Part shown: in pieces, positions 36,053 through 44,732 of the stretch
Numbering within the stretch: position 1 is the first letter of the stretch
Layout: each line of letters begins with the position of its first letter
Assembly: GCA_002011735.1 (NCBI GenBank)
Contig: MTOQ01000038.1
Coordinates: 1-47,292 of the forward strand
Length of the DNA: 47,292 nt
Direction of reading: 5' to 3'
Source of the DNA: Nitrospirae bacterium JdFR-81
GTDB taxonomy: Bacteria; Nitrospirota; Thermodesulfovibrionia; UBA6902
Program-made: the position numbers and the translations under genes
Notes under the pieces: model-generated
Seen by the model: only the letters and a program-made list of their open reading frames with translations
Told to the model about the DNA's origin: nothing
Databases searched by the model: none

Positions 36053-36290
36053 TCATAAATGAAGACTTCTAATTTCTGCGGTAGCTATTAGCCGTCCGCA
36101 GGAAAAGGCCATCAGGGTCTCAATCTTCTCTGGATTTTGTCTGCAATCAACAACTGCATAAACTATTACTGTATCTTCCTGAACTTTAATAAATAGCAGA
36201 AGGAAATCTTTTTGATAACATTCTGTGGTATCCAAATATTTCTGGTGTATCCCTCCCATACAATTGTAAAGAATCAATGGCTGAAAACAT
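36053..36290 (-). pseudogene. Frameshifted RelE/ParE-type toxin relic
   Basis: Two minus-strand frames together spell a RelE/ParE-like toxin. The upstream frame gives FGYHRMLSKRFPSAIY and hits TAA (36186-36188). The +1 frame continues KVQEDTVIVYAVVDCRQNP to a stop at 36053. These match the conserved late strands of the family (RFPY-x-IYY-x-V, then AV-x-x-x-RR-x-P). The N-terminal half is scarcely recognisable and no antitoxin is next to it. The rest of the 440-bp gap (35974-36413) shows nothing else I can support. Confidence 0.55.
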
Positions 36291-36413
36291 GGTCATTTTT
36301 CCTAAAGTGACTTTATCTTTTCCCTCAAATTATTTTAAATCTCTCCAGAACAATTTGCAATCTGTCTTATTTTTTAATTTATTTCATGTGCCAAGAAAAT
36401 CAGGATAAAATAT

Positions 36414-37475
36414 CTAAAACAGGCTGAACTTAAAGTATCGCCTCGGGTTATCCCTCATATCCTTTATCAGGGCATTAAGCTCTTTGAGTGTGGTCTTCAA
36501 TTCCGTGGATAGCTCCTCGTCTCTTATGAGACTCCCCATAACCCCCTCACCCTTCTCCACCCTTTCAAGGAGCACGGCGAGCCTCTCTGAAACACTGTTG
36601 ATATTCTCATACAGGCTCTCATCCTCTATCAACCTGCCCAGCGTGCCTCTTGATCTGGCAAGCCTGTCTGTAAACTCCTCAAGGCTCTCCGATGCCCTTA
36701 GAAACCGCTCATAGAGTGCCGGATCTTTTATTACTTTATTAAGTGTACCCTCGGAGGTCTTCAGGGATTCTGCAAAGGCGCTTATATCCTTTACAGAGGA
36801 TGAGATATCCTGATAAATCGTCTCATCCCGCATAAGTCTTCCGAGTGTCCCCTCCCCAGCCTCAAGCCTCTGAAGGAGCCTTGCAAGCTCACCTGTGGTC
36901 TCCTTCAGATTCTCATACACAGATGGATCCCTGATAAACCTTGCCACAGTGCCCTCACCCTTTTCGATCTTCCGTATTATCTCATCAAGGGTCTTTATAA
37001 ACTCAGAGAGCCTTTCGATCGACTCCTTGCCTGTTTCAACGACCTCCCCTATCTCTATCTGGGAGGTCCCCTGGATGGTATCTCCTGGTTCAAGGGGTTC
37101 TGCACCCTTTGAGCCAGGGTCTATCTCCATATATTTGTCCCCAAGGAGCCCAAAGGTCAGGATGGTTGCCCTTGAGTCCTTCTTTAGGTATTTAAGGACA
37201 TCAGGGTCCAGCGAGATGGTCGCCCTTATCCTTTGCTGGGGCATGAATTGTAACGATTTAACAGAACCAACCTCGATGCCAGCAAACCATACAGGGGCAC
37301 CCTTCCTGAGCCCCTTCACATCATCAAAAACAGCATACACCTCAACCCTTGAGGTAAAGAGCCCTTCAAGACTGCCTGCAAACAGCACTGCGAGGACAAG
37401 GACAATGAGTGCGATGGTGATGAGGATGCCAACCTTCAATCCGGCCCATCTGAGGTGTTTTACATGATCATACAT
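36414..37475 (-). CDS. mlaD: MlaD-like MCE-domain lipid transport protein
   Basis: A single transmembrane helix (about residues 14-36) anchors an MCE domain (about 40-118, with VYAVFDDVKGLRKGAPV and VWFAGIEVGSV). The remaining ~220 residues contain five copies of a ~40-residue unit built on G-x-GT-x-GRLIRD-x-x-LY-x-N (for example GEGTLGRLMRDETIYQD), probably a helical extension. MlaD rings bind phospholipid and pass it between inner membrane and periplasm. It is 9 bp downstream of mlaF in an mlaEFD operon; mlaB and mlaC are not here. Confidence 0.92.
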   Translation of the reverse strand: MYDHVKHLRWAGLKVGILITIALIVLVLAVLFAGSLEGLFTSRVEVYAVFDDVKGLRKGAPVWFAGIEVGSVKSLQFMPQQRIRATISLDPDVLKYLKKDSRATILTFGLLGDKYMEIDPGSKGAEPLEPGDTIQGTSQIEIGEVVETGKESIERLSEFIKTLDEIIRKIEKGEGTVARFIRDPSVYENLKETTGELARLLQRLEAGEGTLGRLMRDETIYQDISSSVKDISAFAESLKTSEGTLNKVIKDPALYERFLRASESLEEFTDRLARSRGTLGRLIEDESLYENINSVSERLAVLLERVEKGEGVMGSLIRDEELSTELKTTLKELNALIKDMRDNPRRYFKFSLF

Positions 37476-37484
37476 TTACTCTAT

Positions 37485-38240
37485 TCAACATCTCCCTTCA
37501 ATGGTAAAGAGCTCATTGATAAAGGCCCTGAGCTCTGGATCGGTCGTTTCTTTAAGCGATTTCATGTCACCATCAAAGGTTATTTTACCATTTTTAAGAT
37601 ACATAAACCTATCAGCGACCTTCGCAGCATCAGACACCTTATGTGTCACGATTATAAGCCCCATCCTGTCAGGTGGTTCACCCGAGGAAAGCTCCTTTAT
37701 CATGGCACAGATATTATCCGAGGTCAGCGGGTCCAGGCCGGTGGTCGGTTCATCATAGAGCATGGTCTTTGGCCTGCCTGCTGCAAGTGATCTTGCTATG
37801 GCGACCCTCCTCTGCATGCCTCCACTGAGCTCCTCTGGCATGAGGTCGATCGCATCCTCTATACCAAGCCTCCTGATCAATGCCCTGACACGCTCCTCTA
37901 TCTCCTCCTCTGAAAGGCCCGAATATTCCCTGAGGCAGAATGCAACATTATCACGCACACTTAATGAATCGAAAAGTGCACCCTCCTGAAAGACGATGCT
38001 GAACTTCATCCTGACATCCCTCAATTCAGACTCTGACATCACTGTAATATCCTGACCATCAATGATTATCCTCCCCTCATCAGGCCGTATAAGGCCCAGG
38101 ATGAGCTTCAGGATGGTGGTCTTGCCCTCTCCGCTACCACCGAGTATGGCAACCCTTTCATAGAAATTGATGCGAAAACTCAACCTGTCAAGGACGACAT
38201 GATCCCCGTATGAAAGGACCACATCCCTGAACTCTATCAT
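37485..38240 (-). CDS. mlaF: MlaF-like ABC transporter ATPase
   Basis: An ABC ATPase of 251 residues with Walker A GGSGEGKTT, signature LSGGMQRRVAIARSL and Walker B TMLYDEPTTGLDP, close to MlaF of the phospholipid transport system. The reading frame is open further upstream to 38384, but that stretch is the overlapping mlaE sequence. ATG 38240 (MIEFRDVVLSYG) has GATGAGGGT upstream and overlaps the mlaE TGA by 4 nt, so it is the true start. It energises transport through MlaE. Confidence 0.93.
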   Translation of the reverse strand: MIEFRDVVLSYGDHVVLDRLSFRINFYERVAILGGSGEGKTTILKLILGLIRPDEGRIIIDGQDITVMSESELRDVRMKFSIVFQEGALFDSLSVRDNVAFCLREYSGLSEEEIEERVRALIRRLGIEDAIDLMPEELSGGMQRRVAIARSLAAGRPKTMLYDEPTTGLDPLTSDNICAMIKELSSGEPPDRMGLIIVTHKVSDAAKVADRFMYLKNGKITFDGDMKSLKETTDPELRAFINELFTIEGRC

Positions 38241-39001
38241 ACCCTCATCCCCAGCAGATAAAGCAGTATCCTCGTAAGGACAAAGTCTGATAGGATGATC
38301 ATTATCGTGGACAGCACCACTGCCGATGTTGTAGACCTCCTCAACCCCCTCGCCCCCCCACTCGTTGAGAGGCCCATATAGCAACTTATACAGGATATAA
38401 GGTATCCAAAGATGAATGGCTTTGCAATACCTGCGAAGATGTTCTCGAATATCATTATATCCCTTATCTGGCTCCAGTAGAACGAACCACTCTGATGGCT
38501 GACAAAGGCAACGATGTAATAGCCCCCGAACAATGAGACGGCATCACCTATAATAGTGAGGATGGGTAACATCACTATTGAACTTATGACGCGTGGTGTA
38601 ACGAGCTTCTTTATAGGACTTATACCATACACCCTCAATATATCCACCTGATGCCCGAGCATCATGGAGCCAAGTTCCGACGCCATCCCTGAACCCACCC
38701 TGCCTGCAAAGCTGAGGGCTATCGCAACAGGCCCTATCTCCCTTATGATCGATATCCCCACTATCCTGCCTGTATACATCCTGAGTCCCAGGGCACCAAG
38801 TTCGGCAGAGACCTGCAGGGAAAGCGCCATGCCTATGAAGAGGGAGACAAGGAGGACGATAAAGAGCGAGCCCGCGCCCGCATAATCCATCTGTTCGATG
38901 ATATCACGGATATAAACAGGCCTCTGAAAGATACCGATTGGAGCCTTAACGGAGAGGATATAAAAATCCTGAACCTTCTTTATGCCCTCTTTCAGATTCA
39001 C
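38237..39001 (-). CDS. mlaE: MlaE-like permease
   Basis: The 254-residue integral membrane protein has about five helices and the conserved MlaE core RVGSGMASELGSM and LRVYGISPIKKLVTPRVI. It is the inner-membrane channel of the MCE/ABC phospholipid transporter. It starts with GTG, after TATAAT on the minus strand (39028-39023) that lies 21 nt upstream. It is first in the mlaEFD unit that reads toward the ketosynthase cluster. Confidence 0.93.
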   Translation of the reverse strand: MNLKEGIKKVQDFYILSVKAPIGIFQRPVYIRDIIEQMDYAGAGSLFIVLLVSLFIGMALSLQVSAELGALGLRMYTGRIVGISIIREIGPVAIALSFAGRVGSGMASELGSMMLGHQVDILRVYGISPIKKLVTPRVISSIVMLPILTIIGDAVSLFGGYYIVAFVSHQSGSFYWSQIRDIMIFENIFAGIAKPFIFGYLISCISCYMGLSTSGGARGLRRSTTSAVVLSTIMIILSDFVLTRILLYLLGMRV

Positions 39002-39022
39002 TAAGGCAACCCGTGATATACA

Positions 39023-39080
39023 ATTATACCGATTTTTGGCATTTTCTCATAGCAGATCGAGCAAAAAAATATTATATAAT
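39023..39080. promoter_or_regulatory. Divergent -10 elements between mlaE and the GalU-like gene
   Basis: TATAAT occurs on the minus strand at 39028-39023 (for mlaE) and on the plus strand at 39075-39080 (for the GalU-like gene at 39091). The plus-strand copy ends 10 nt before the ATG, with no Shine-Dalgarno, so that mRNA would be nearly leaderless. No convincing -35 boxes are seen. Confidence 0.4.
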
Positions 39081-39090
39081 AAATCCTGTT

Positions 39091-39927
39091 ATGAAGACCG
39101 AGATACCCTATATCGTCATCCCCTCTGCAGGACTTGGTAAAAGGATGCGCCCTGTCAATCCCTATATCCCGAAGGAGATGTTACCGGTGGGGAACAAACC
39201 TGCCATACAGTATACAGTGGAGGAGGCCTTCTCAGCAGGTATCAGGAACATCATTATTATCATAAACAGACAGAAGGAGATGATAAGACAGTATTTCAAG
39301 GATAGAGACTACAGGCACAGGCATTTCCCACTTGCGGCTGAAATAATAGATGAGATAAACAGGGCCTGTGACTTCGAGTTCCTCTATCAGAAGGAACCAC
39401 TTGGAGAATCAGACGCAGTGGCCCTATCAGAGAGACTCGTTGGCAATCATCCACTGGCTATCGTCTATCCTGACAACATCCACCTTCCCTCACCAGGTGC
39501 ATTGAATACCCTTAAGTCAGCATATCTTGCATACAGGACAGACACGGTCGCATTGATGGAGGTGACCGGAAAGAACCGTGCAGGCATAAGCAACTCAGGG
39601 AGGGTGGATGTGAGTCATATAGAAGGCAGGGTCTTCAGGATAATAAGGTTTCATCCCAAGGGAGAGGGGTACTTCAACCTCAGGTTCAAGAGGGAACTGC
39701 GCACATGTGGCTTCTCCATCTCGGGCCCGCACATCTTTGAATACATACGAAGGGCGAGGGAAACGATCAGTGGGGGAGAGTTCATCGATGTGCCGGTTCG
39801 CCAGCTCATGCTCAGTGAAAGGGAGCTTATAGGTTGCCACCTCCCTGGCATTGTATTCGACATAGGTAACCCAGAAGGTTATCGGGCCTGTCTGAGATAT
39901 ATAGAAGAGGGCGGACAAAATTGCTAA
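39091..39927 (+). CDS. galU: GalU-like UTP-glucose-1-phosphate uridylyltransferase
   Basis: The N-terminus has the sugar-nucleotidyltransferase signature PSAGLGKRMRP (about residues 9-19) and the GalU-specific PKEMLPVGNKPAIQYTVEEA. Later motifs include PLGESDAV and VYPDNIHLPS, and the end VFDIGNPEGYRACL. It makes UDP-glucose for surface glycans. The open frame extends to a GTG at 39013, but M27 of that frame, ATG 39091, matches the family start and I use it, giving 278 residues. GalU relatives with other nucleotide specificity are possible. Confidence 0.85.
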   Translation: MKTEIPYIVIPSAGLGKRMRPVNPYIPKEMLPVGNKPAIQYTVEEAFSAGIRNIIIIINRQKEMIRQYFKDRDYRHRHFPLAAEIIDEINRACDFEFLYQKEPLGESDAVALSERLVGNHPLAIVYPDNIHLPSPGALNTLKSAYLAYRTDTVALMEVTGKNRAGISNSGRVDVSHIEGRVFRIIRFHPKGEGYFNLRFKRELRTCGFSISGPHIFEYIRRARETISGGEFIDVPVRQLMLSERELIGCHLPGIVFDIGNPEGYRACLRYIEEGGQNC

Positions 39928-39955
39928 ATAATCCACTGTGTGATAATTTTAATGT

Positions 39956-42397
39956 ATGAACCTTGCGCTTTTTAAAAGGCCCACAAGATATACAGGGAAC
40001 GAGATAAATATCATCCGGAAGGATGCAAAGGTAAGGATTGCGCTGTGCTTCCCTGATACGTATGAGGTCGGGATGTCCCACCTGGGACTGAAGATCCTCT
40101 ATGAGATAATCAACAGCATACCCTGTGCATCTGCTGAGAGGGTCTTTGCCCCATGGGTTGATTTAGAGTCCTATTTAATCAGACATGACATCCCTCTCAC
40201 ATCCCTTGAGAATAAGAGACCTTTAAGGGATTTTGATGTTGTTGGCTTTACCCTTCAGTATGAGCTGTCGTACACGAATATACTGAATATCCTGAGGCTC
40301 GGAAAGATCCCTCTAAGGTCTGATGAGAGGGAGAGAGATGATCCCATCATAATCGCAGGTGGTCCATGTGCCTTTAATCCCCTTCCGCTTTCTCCCTTCA
40401 TCGATGCATTTGTCATCGGTGACGGAGAGGAGATAATAAGGGAGATAGTATCAATCTGCAATGATCTGAAGGGCATGGACAGACAGGAGATACTCGAAGG
40501 GCTCTCAGGGGTGGAAGGCATCTATGTCCCCCTGATCCATGATACAAAGAAGGTGAAGATCAGGAGGAGGATTGTCCAGGACCTTGACGGCACACCATTC
40601 CCTGAGTCACCCATCGTCCCGTATGCACCAATAGTGCATGACAGGGTCACCATCGAGATATCAAGGGGATGTACAAGGGGCTGTCGCTTCTGTCAGGCAG
40701 GCATGATATACAGGCCTGTAAGGGAGAGATCGGTCAGGAGGATACTCGAGATCTCGGAAAGATCACTATTAAACACCGGGTATGATGAGGTATCCTTCAC
40801 CTCCCTGAGCACAGGGGACTATAGCTCCCTGCACACATTGATCAAGGGTTTTAACATGCTCTTCTCTGACAGATACATAGCCGTATCACTTCCATCATTA
40901 AGGGTTGGCGCCATTGATCAGGAGATACTCGAAGAGATAAAAAAGGTGAGAAAGACAGGCTTCACTATCGCACCTGAGGCAGGGACCCCGAGGCTCAGGG
41001 ATGTTATAAACAAGGACTTCACCGAGGATGAATATGAGAGGACACTGAAGATACTGTTTGAAGAGGGGTGGAGGCATGTAAAACTGTATTTCATGATAGG
41101 CCTGCCCACAGAGACAGAGGCAGACCTCAACGGGATCATCAATATGGTCAGGACAGGCACGATGATAGGAAGGGCCATATGGCAGAAGGGTATAAATATC
41201 AACGTGAGTGTTTCTGCCTTTGTCCCCAAGCCACACACCCCTTTCCAGTGGACAGGCCAGCTCCCTTATAATGAACTCAAGGAGAGGCAGGCCTATCTGA
41301 AGAAAAATCTGAAACGAAAGGGTATAAACTTTAAGGGCCATGACCTCGGCCAGAGCCTTCTTGAGGCGGTATTCTCAAGGGGGGATGAGAGATGTGCCGT
41401 GCTGCTGGAGAATGCATATAGTGAAGGATGTCGGTTTGATGGATGGACGGAATTATTTGACTTTGACAAATGGCTCAGGGCCTCTGAGAGGGCAGGCATC
41501 GACCTCTTTAAATATGCATCGAGACACTTTGAAGCTGATGATGAACTCCCCTGGGAATTCATCGATACAGGGATAAAAAGGGAGTCATTGATAAATGAAT
41601 ATAAAAACTCCACGGAAGGCAAACGCACCGAAGACTGCAGGAAGGTCTGTTATGGATGCGGGCTGGATTGTAAAAAATGGGTTAAAGGCCCTGAGGAGGA
41701 ACCAATCTCACACATAGAGACAGGCCGGAGGACACAGAAGATACAGGGCAGGATGAGGCTTCGTGTAAGGTACTCGAAAAAGGGCACCATGCGGTATCTA
41801 TCGCATCAGGAACTGATGACCGCGATACTGAGGGCAGCAAGGAGGGCAGAGATCCCGCTCGTCCACACCTCAGGGTTCCATCCTCACCCTGTTGTCTCCT
41901 TTGGCCCAGCACTGCCTGCAGGGGTTGAGGGCATGAATGAATACATTGATATCGAGATACATCCCCTAATGAGCCCAGAGGAGTTCAAATGGAGACTCAA
42001 TTCAAAACTCCCTGAAGGCATAGAGATCCTTGAGGCCATAAGGATCGACAGACGTGTGCGTGCATTGAACGACGTAATCACATGCTATGTATACGAGGTC
42101 GAGATAGGCCCGGATGACCCTGAGGCCGTAAGTAATTTTATGAACAAGGCCACCTTTACCGTCACGAGAAAGGATAAGAAGGTGGATATAAGGAGGATGG
42201 TGAAGGATGCCACGATCCATGGCAACACACTGAGGCTCATCCTTATGGATGAAGACAATCATAAGGTAAGGCTCTTCGAGATACTCCAGGCCCTGTTATC
42301 CAGGCCACTTGAGTATATCCTGGGCCTAAGGATTAAAAGGACAGGTCTCTACAGTTATAATATATACGAGAGGGAGAAGACTTGGCAGGCCAAATAA
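39956..42397 (+). CDS. Radical SAM protein with B12-binding-like and DUF2344 domains
   Basis: This 813-residue fusion has an N-terminal region resembling a B12-binding domain (about 25-190, IALCFPDTYEVGMSHLGL), a radical SAM core whose Cys239, Cys243 and Cys246 (GCTRGCRFCQAG) bind a 4Fe-4S cluster, and a DUF2344 C-terminus (about 600-810, RYLSHQELMTAILRAARRA and FHPHPVVSFGPAL). Many genomes split it into two genes next to ribonuclease E/G. Its reaction is unknown; the link with RNase G suggests RNA or ribosome modification. It overlaps the RNase gene by 16 nt. Confidence 0.9.
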   Translation: MNLALFKRPTRYTGNEINIIRKDAKVRIALCFPDTYEVGMSHLGLKILYEIINSIPCASAERVFAPWVDLESYLIRHDIPLTSLENKRPLRDFDVVGFTLQYELSYTNILNILRLGKIPLRSDERERDDPIIIAGGPCAFNPLPLSPFIDAFVIGDGEEIIREIVSICNDLKGMDRQEILEGLSGVEGIYVPLIHDTKKVKIRRRIVQDLDGTPFPESPIVPYAPIVHDRVTIEISRGCTRGCRFCQAGMIYRPVRERSVRRILEISERSLLNTGYDEVSFTSLSTGDYSSLHTLIKGFNMLFSDRYIAVSLPSLRVGAIDQEILEEIKKVRKTGFTIAPEAGTPRLRDVINKDFTEDEYERTLKILFEEGWRHVKLYFMIGLPTETEADLNGIINMVRTGTMIGRAIWQKGININVSVSAFVPKPHTPFQWTGQLPYNELKERQAYLKKNLKRKGINFKGHDLGQSLLEAVFSRGDERCAVLLENAYSEGCRFDGWTELFDFDKWLRASERAGIDLFKYASRHFEADDELPWEFIDTGIKRESLINEYKNSTEGKRTEDCRKVCYGCGLDCKKWVKGPEEEPISHIETGRRTQKIQGRMRLRVRYSKKGTMRYLSHQELMTAILRAARRAEIPLVHTSGFHPHPVVSFGPALPAGVEGMNEYIDIEIHPLMSPEEFKWRLNSKLPEGIEILEAIRIDRRVRALNDVITCYVYEVEIGPDDPEAVSNFMNKATFTVTRKDKKVDIRRMVKDATIHGNTLRLILMDEDNHKVRLFEILQALLSRPLEYILGLRIKRTGLYSYNIYEREKTWQAK

Positions 42398-43863
42398 TCA
42401 TAAACTCAACACCAGAAGAGGTCAGACTCGCCCTCCTTGAATCAGACAACCAGCTTGCTGAACTCTACATAGAGAGGCGCAAGGATGCAAGCCTTGTGGG
42501 CAATATCTATAAGGGAAAAGTCATAAAGATACTCCCCGGCATGCAATCAGCGTTTGTGGACATAGGCCTGCCAAAGGCGGCATTCCTGCATGTGGCTGAT
42601 GTGCACTCTACATTCGAATACTCACTCTTTGGAGAAGACATCGACACCACCATTCCATTTGAACTCCCCATTGAGGAGCTCCTTCAGGAAGGACAGGATG
42701 TGTTTGTGCAGGTCTCAAAAGACCCTATAGGCACAAAAGGGGCAAGGGTCACATCCTACATAACACTGCCAGGCAGGTACCTGGTCCTCATGCCAGAGGT
42801 CGAACACATCGGTATCTCAAGGAGGATAACCGACGAGAAGGAGCGCGCAAGGCTCAAGGCCATTGTGAGTGAATTAAAACCAAAGAATTTTGGTTTTATA
42901 ATCAGGACCGCAAGCGAGGGCTGTACAGAGGAGGAGCTCAAGAAGGACATCGATTTCCTCATGCGTCTATGGAGGAATATCCAGGAGAAGAAGGAGAGGC
43001 TACACTCGCCCCATCTGATCTATGCAGACCTCGATCTACCTTTAAGGAGTATAAGGGACATGCTTGGTAACGAGGCCGACAGACTCGTCATAGATTCAAG
43101 GGAAGAGTACAGGAAACTCACCGAATTTGCAAACACCTATTTCCCGAAGCTCACATCAAGCATCCAGCTATATGAAGGCAATGAACCCATATTCGAGGCC
43201 TACGGGATAGAGATCGAGATACCAAAGGCCCTGGGCAAAACCGTATGGTTGAAATCAGGAGGATATATCGTTATAGACCAGACAGAGGCCCTCACATCCA
43301 TTGATGTCAACACAGGGAAGTTTGTGGGAAAGGCCTCCCTTGAGGATACCATCCTGAAGACAAACCTTGAGGCGGTGAAGGAGATAGCATACCAGATAAG
43401 GCTCAGGAACCTTGGAGGGATAATCATCATCGACTTCATAGACATGGAAAAGAAGGAGAACAGAGAGAAGGTATTCAATACATTCAAGGAGATAATGAGC
43501 AGGGACAGGGCGAAATGCACGATCCTTGAGGTCTCTGAACTGGGCCTGATCCAGATGACGAGGAAGAGGGTGAGAGAGAGCCTTGGCAGGATACTATGCG
43601 AACCGTGTCCCTATTGCGAGGGGAAGGGCTTTGTAAAGTCTCCCACAACCGTATGTTACGAGATATTCAGGGAATTGAGGAAGATAGGCTCATCAAACAG
43701 GGAGAGGAATGTGATTGTAACGGCCCATCCCCTGGTGATTAACATGATATATGAGGATGAAAGGGATGGCTTTGAGGCGATCGAGAGGCAATACAACCTC
43801 AAGGTGATGCTAAAGGCTGACAAGAACCTCCACCAGGAATACTATGAACTGGCCACTGCATAG
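42382..43863 (+). CDS. rng: Ribonuclease E/G family
   Basis: The N-terminal S1-like region is GNIYKGKVIKILPGMQSAFVDIG in part (residues 40-62), the catalytic metal-site aspartates are Asp308 in SIDVNTGKF and Asp351 in IIIDFIDME, and the zinc-link is CEPCPYCEGKG (about 410-420). The length of 493 residues is that of RNase G, lacking the long degradosome scaffold of RNase E. It starts with TTG preceded by AGGGAGA. It processes rRNA and mRNA. The overlap with the radical SAM gene suggests translational coupling. Confidence 0.93.
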   Translation: MAGQIIINSTPEEVRLALLESDNQLAELYIERRKDASLVGNIYKGKVIKILPGMQSAFVDIGLPKAAFLHVADVHSTFEYSLFGEDIDTTIPFELPIEELLQEGQDVFVQVSKDPIGTKGARVTSYITLPGRYLVLMPEVEHIGISRRITDEKERARLKAIVSELKPKNFGFIIRTASEGCTEEELKKDIDFLMRLWRNIQEKKERLHSPHLIYADLDLPLRSIRDMLGNEADRLVIDSREEYRKLTEFANTYFPKLTSSIQLYEGNEPIFEAYGIEIEIPKALGKTVWLKSGGYIVIDQTEALTSIDVNTGKFVGKASLEDTILKTNLEAVKEIAYQIRLRNLGGIIIIDFIDMEKKENREKVFNTFKEIMSRDRAKCTILEVSELGLIQMTRKRVRESLGRILCEPCPYCEGKGFVKSPTTVCYEIFRELRKIGSSNRERNVIVTAHPLVINMIYEDERDGFEAIERQYNLKVMLKADKNLHQEYYELATA

Positions 43864-44704
43864 CGATACCATGAAGAGCCTGGAGAAGTTTAACAGATTG
43901 AAGGAACAGCTCAAACAGATGGAGAAGGCCATCGTAGCCTACTCAGGCGGTGTGGACAGCACCTTTCTGCTCAAGACAGCCACCCTCTCGGGCATGAGGG
44001 ATATAATAGCGGTCACTGCCTCTTCCGAGAGTCTGCCTGCTGAGGAGCTCTCCTTTGCCAGGGAGATGACGTCCCTTTTAAACATAAGACACATAGTAAT
44101 CTCCACAGAGGAGTTAAAGGACGAAAACTTCTCAAACAATCCACCTGAGAGGTGTTATTACTGCAAGAAAGAACTATTCAGTAAACTGAGGGAGATTGCG
44201 GATAGAGAGGGCATTGAATACATACTGGACGGAACCAATGCAGACGATATGAATGACTGGAGGCCCGGTGTAAAGGCAGCAAGGGAGTTCGGGGTGGTGA
44301 GCCCGCTCCGTGACGCAGGGCTCACAAAGGCAGAGATAAGGGAGCTGTCGCAGTCTCTTGGCCTCAAGACATGGGACAAGCCTGCAACCCCCTGCCTTGC
44401 CTCACGCTTTCCCTATGGGCAGAGGATCACCAGGGATGCCATTGAAAGGGTATCCAGGGCAGAGGGGTTTATAAAGGGCCTTGGCATAAGAGATCTGAGG
44501 GTAAGGACACATGGAGAGATTGCAAGGATTGAGGTGCCTGTGAATGAGTTTGCTACCCTGATGGATGATGGCGTCAGAAAGGCGATCGTGGACTTTCTCA
44601 AATCCCTTGGCTATATATACATCACACTCGACCTTCAGGGTCTGAGGAGTGGCAGCCTCAACGAGGTCCTGAGTAACAGCGAAAAAACCCGCTGTATTAA
44701 ATAA
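43844..44704 (+). CDS. larE: LarE-type ATP-dependent sacrificial sulfur transferase
   Basis: The PP-loop SGGVDS (residues 34-39) and the sulfur-donating Cys in TPCLASRFPYG (Cys184 from the first ATG, Cys175 from ATG 43871) are both present. LarE transfers its cysteine sulfur to the nickel-pincer nucleotide cofactor of lactate racemase in bacteria that have it. Homologues also occur without LarA/B/C, as here, where their role is unsettled. ATG 43844 overlaps the RNase stop; ATG 43871 is an alternative that gives the family-typical start MKSLEKFN. Confidence 0.9.
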   Translation: MNWPLHSDTMKSLEKFNRLKEQLKQMEKAIVAYSGGVDSTFLLKTATLSGMRDIIAVTASSESLPAEELSFAREMTSLLNIRHIVISTEELKDENFSNNPPERCYYCKKELFSKLREIADREGIEYILDGTNADDMNDWRPGVKAAREFGVVSPLRDAGLTKAEIRELSQSLGLKTWDKPATPCLASRFPYGQRITRDAIERVSRAEGFIKGLGIRDLRVRTHGEIARIEVPVNEFATLMDDGVRKAIVDFLKSLGYIYITLDLQGLRSGSLNEVLSNSEKTRCIK

Positions 44705-44732
44705 TAGAAGGGGCTTATCGGCCCTTGCAATT

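Noticed and set aside
38241-38384. N-terminal extension of mlaF to 38384
   Set aside because: It is the overlapping end of mlaE read in another frame; ATG 38240 has a ribosome-binding site and matches the family start.
39013-39090. N-terminal extension of the GalU-like protein from GTG 39013
   Set aside because: The extra 26 residues are low-complexity and lie across the predicted -10 box; the family starts at MKTEIPYIV.
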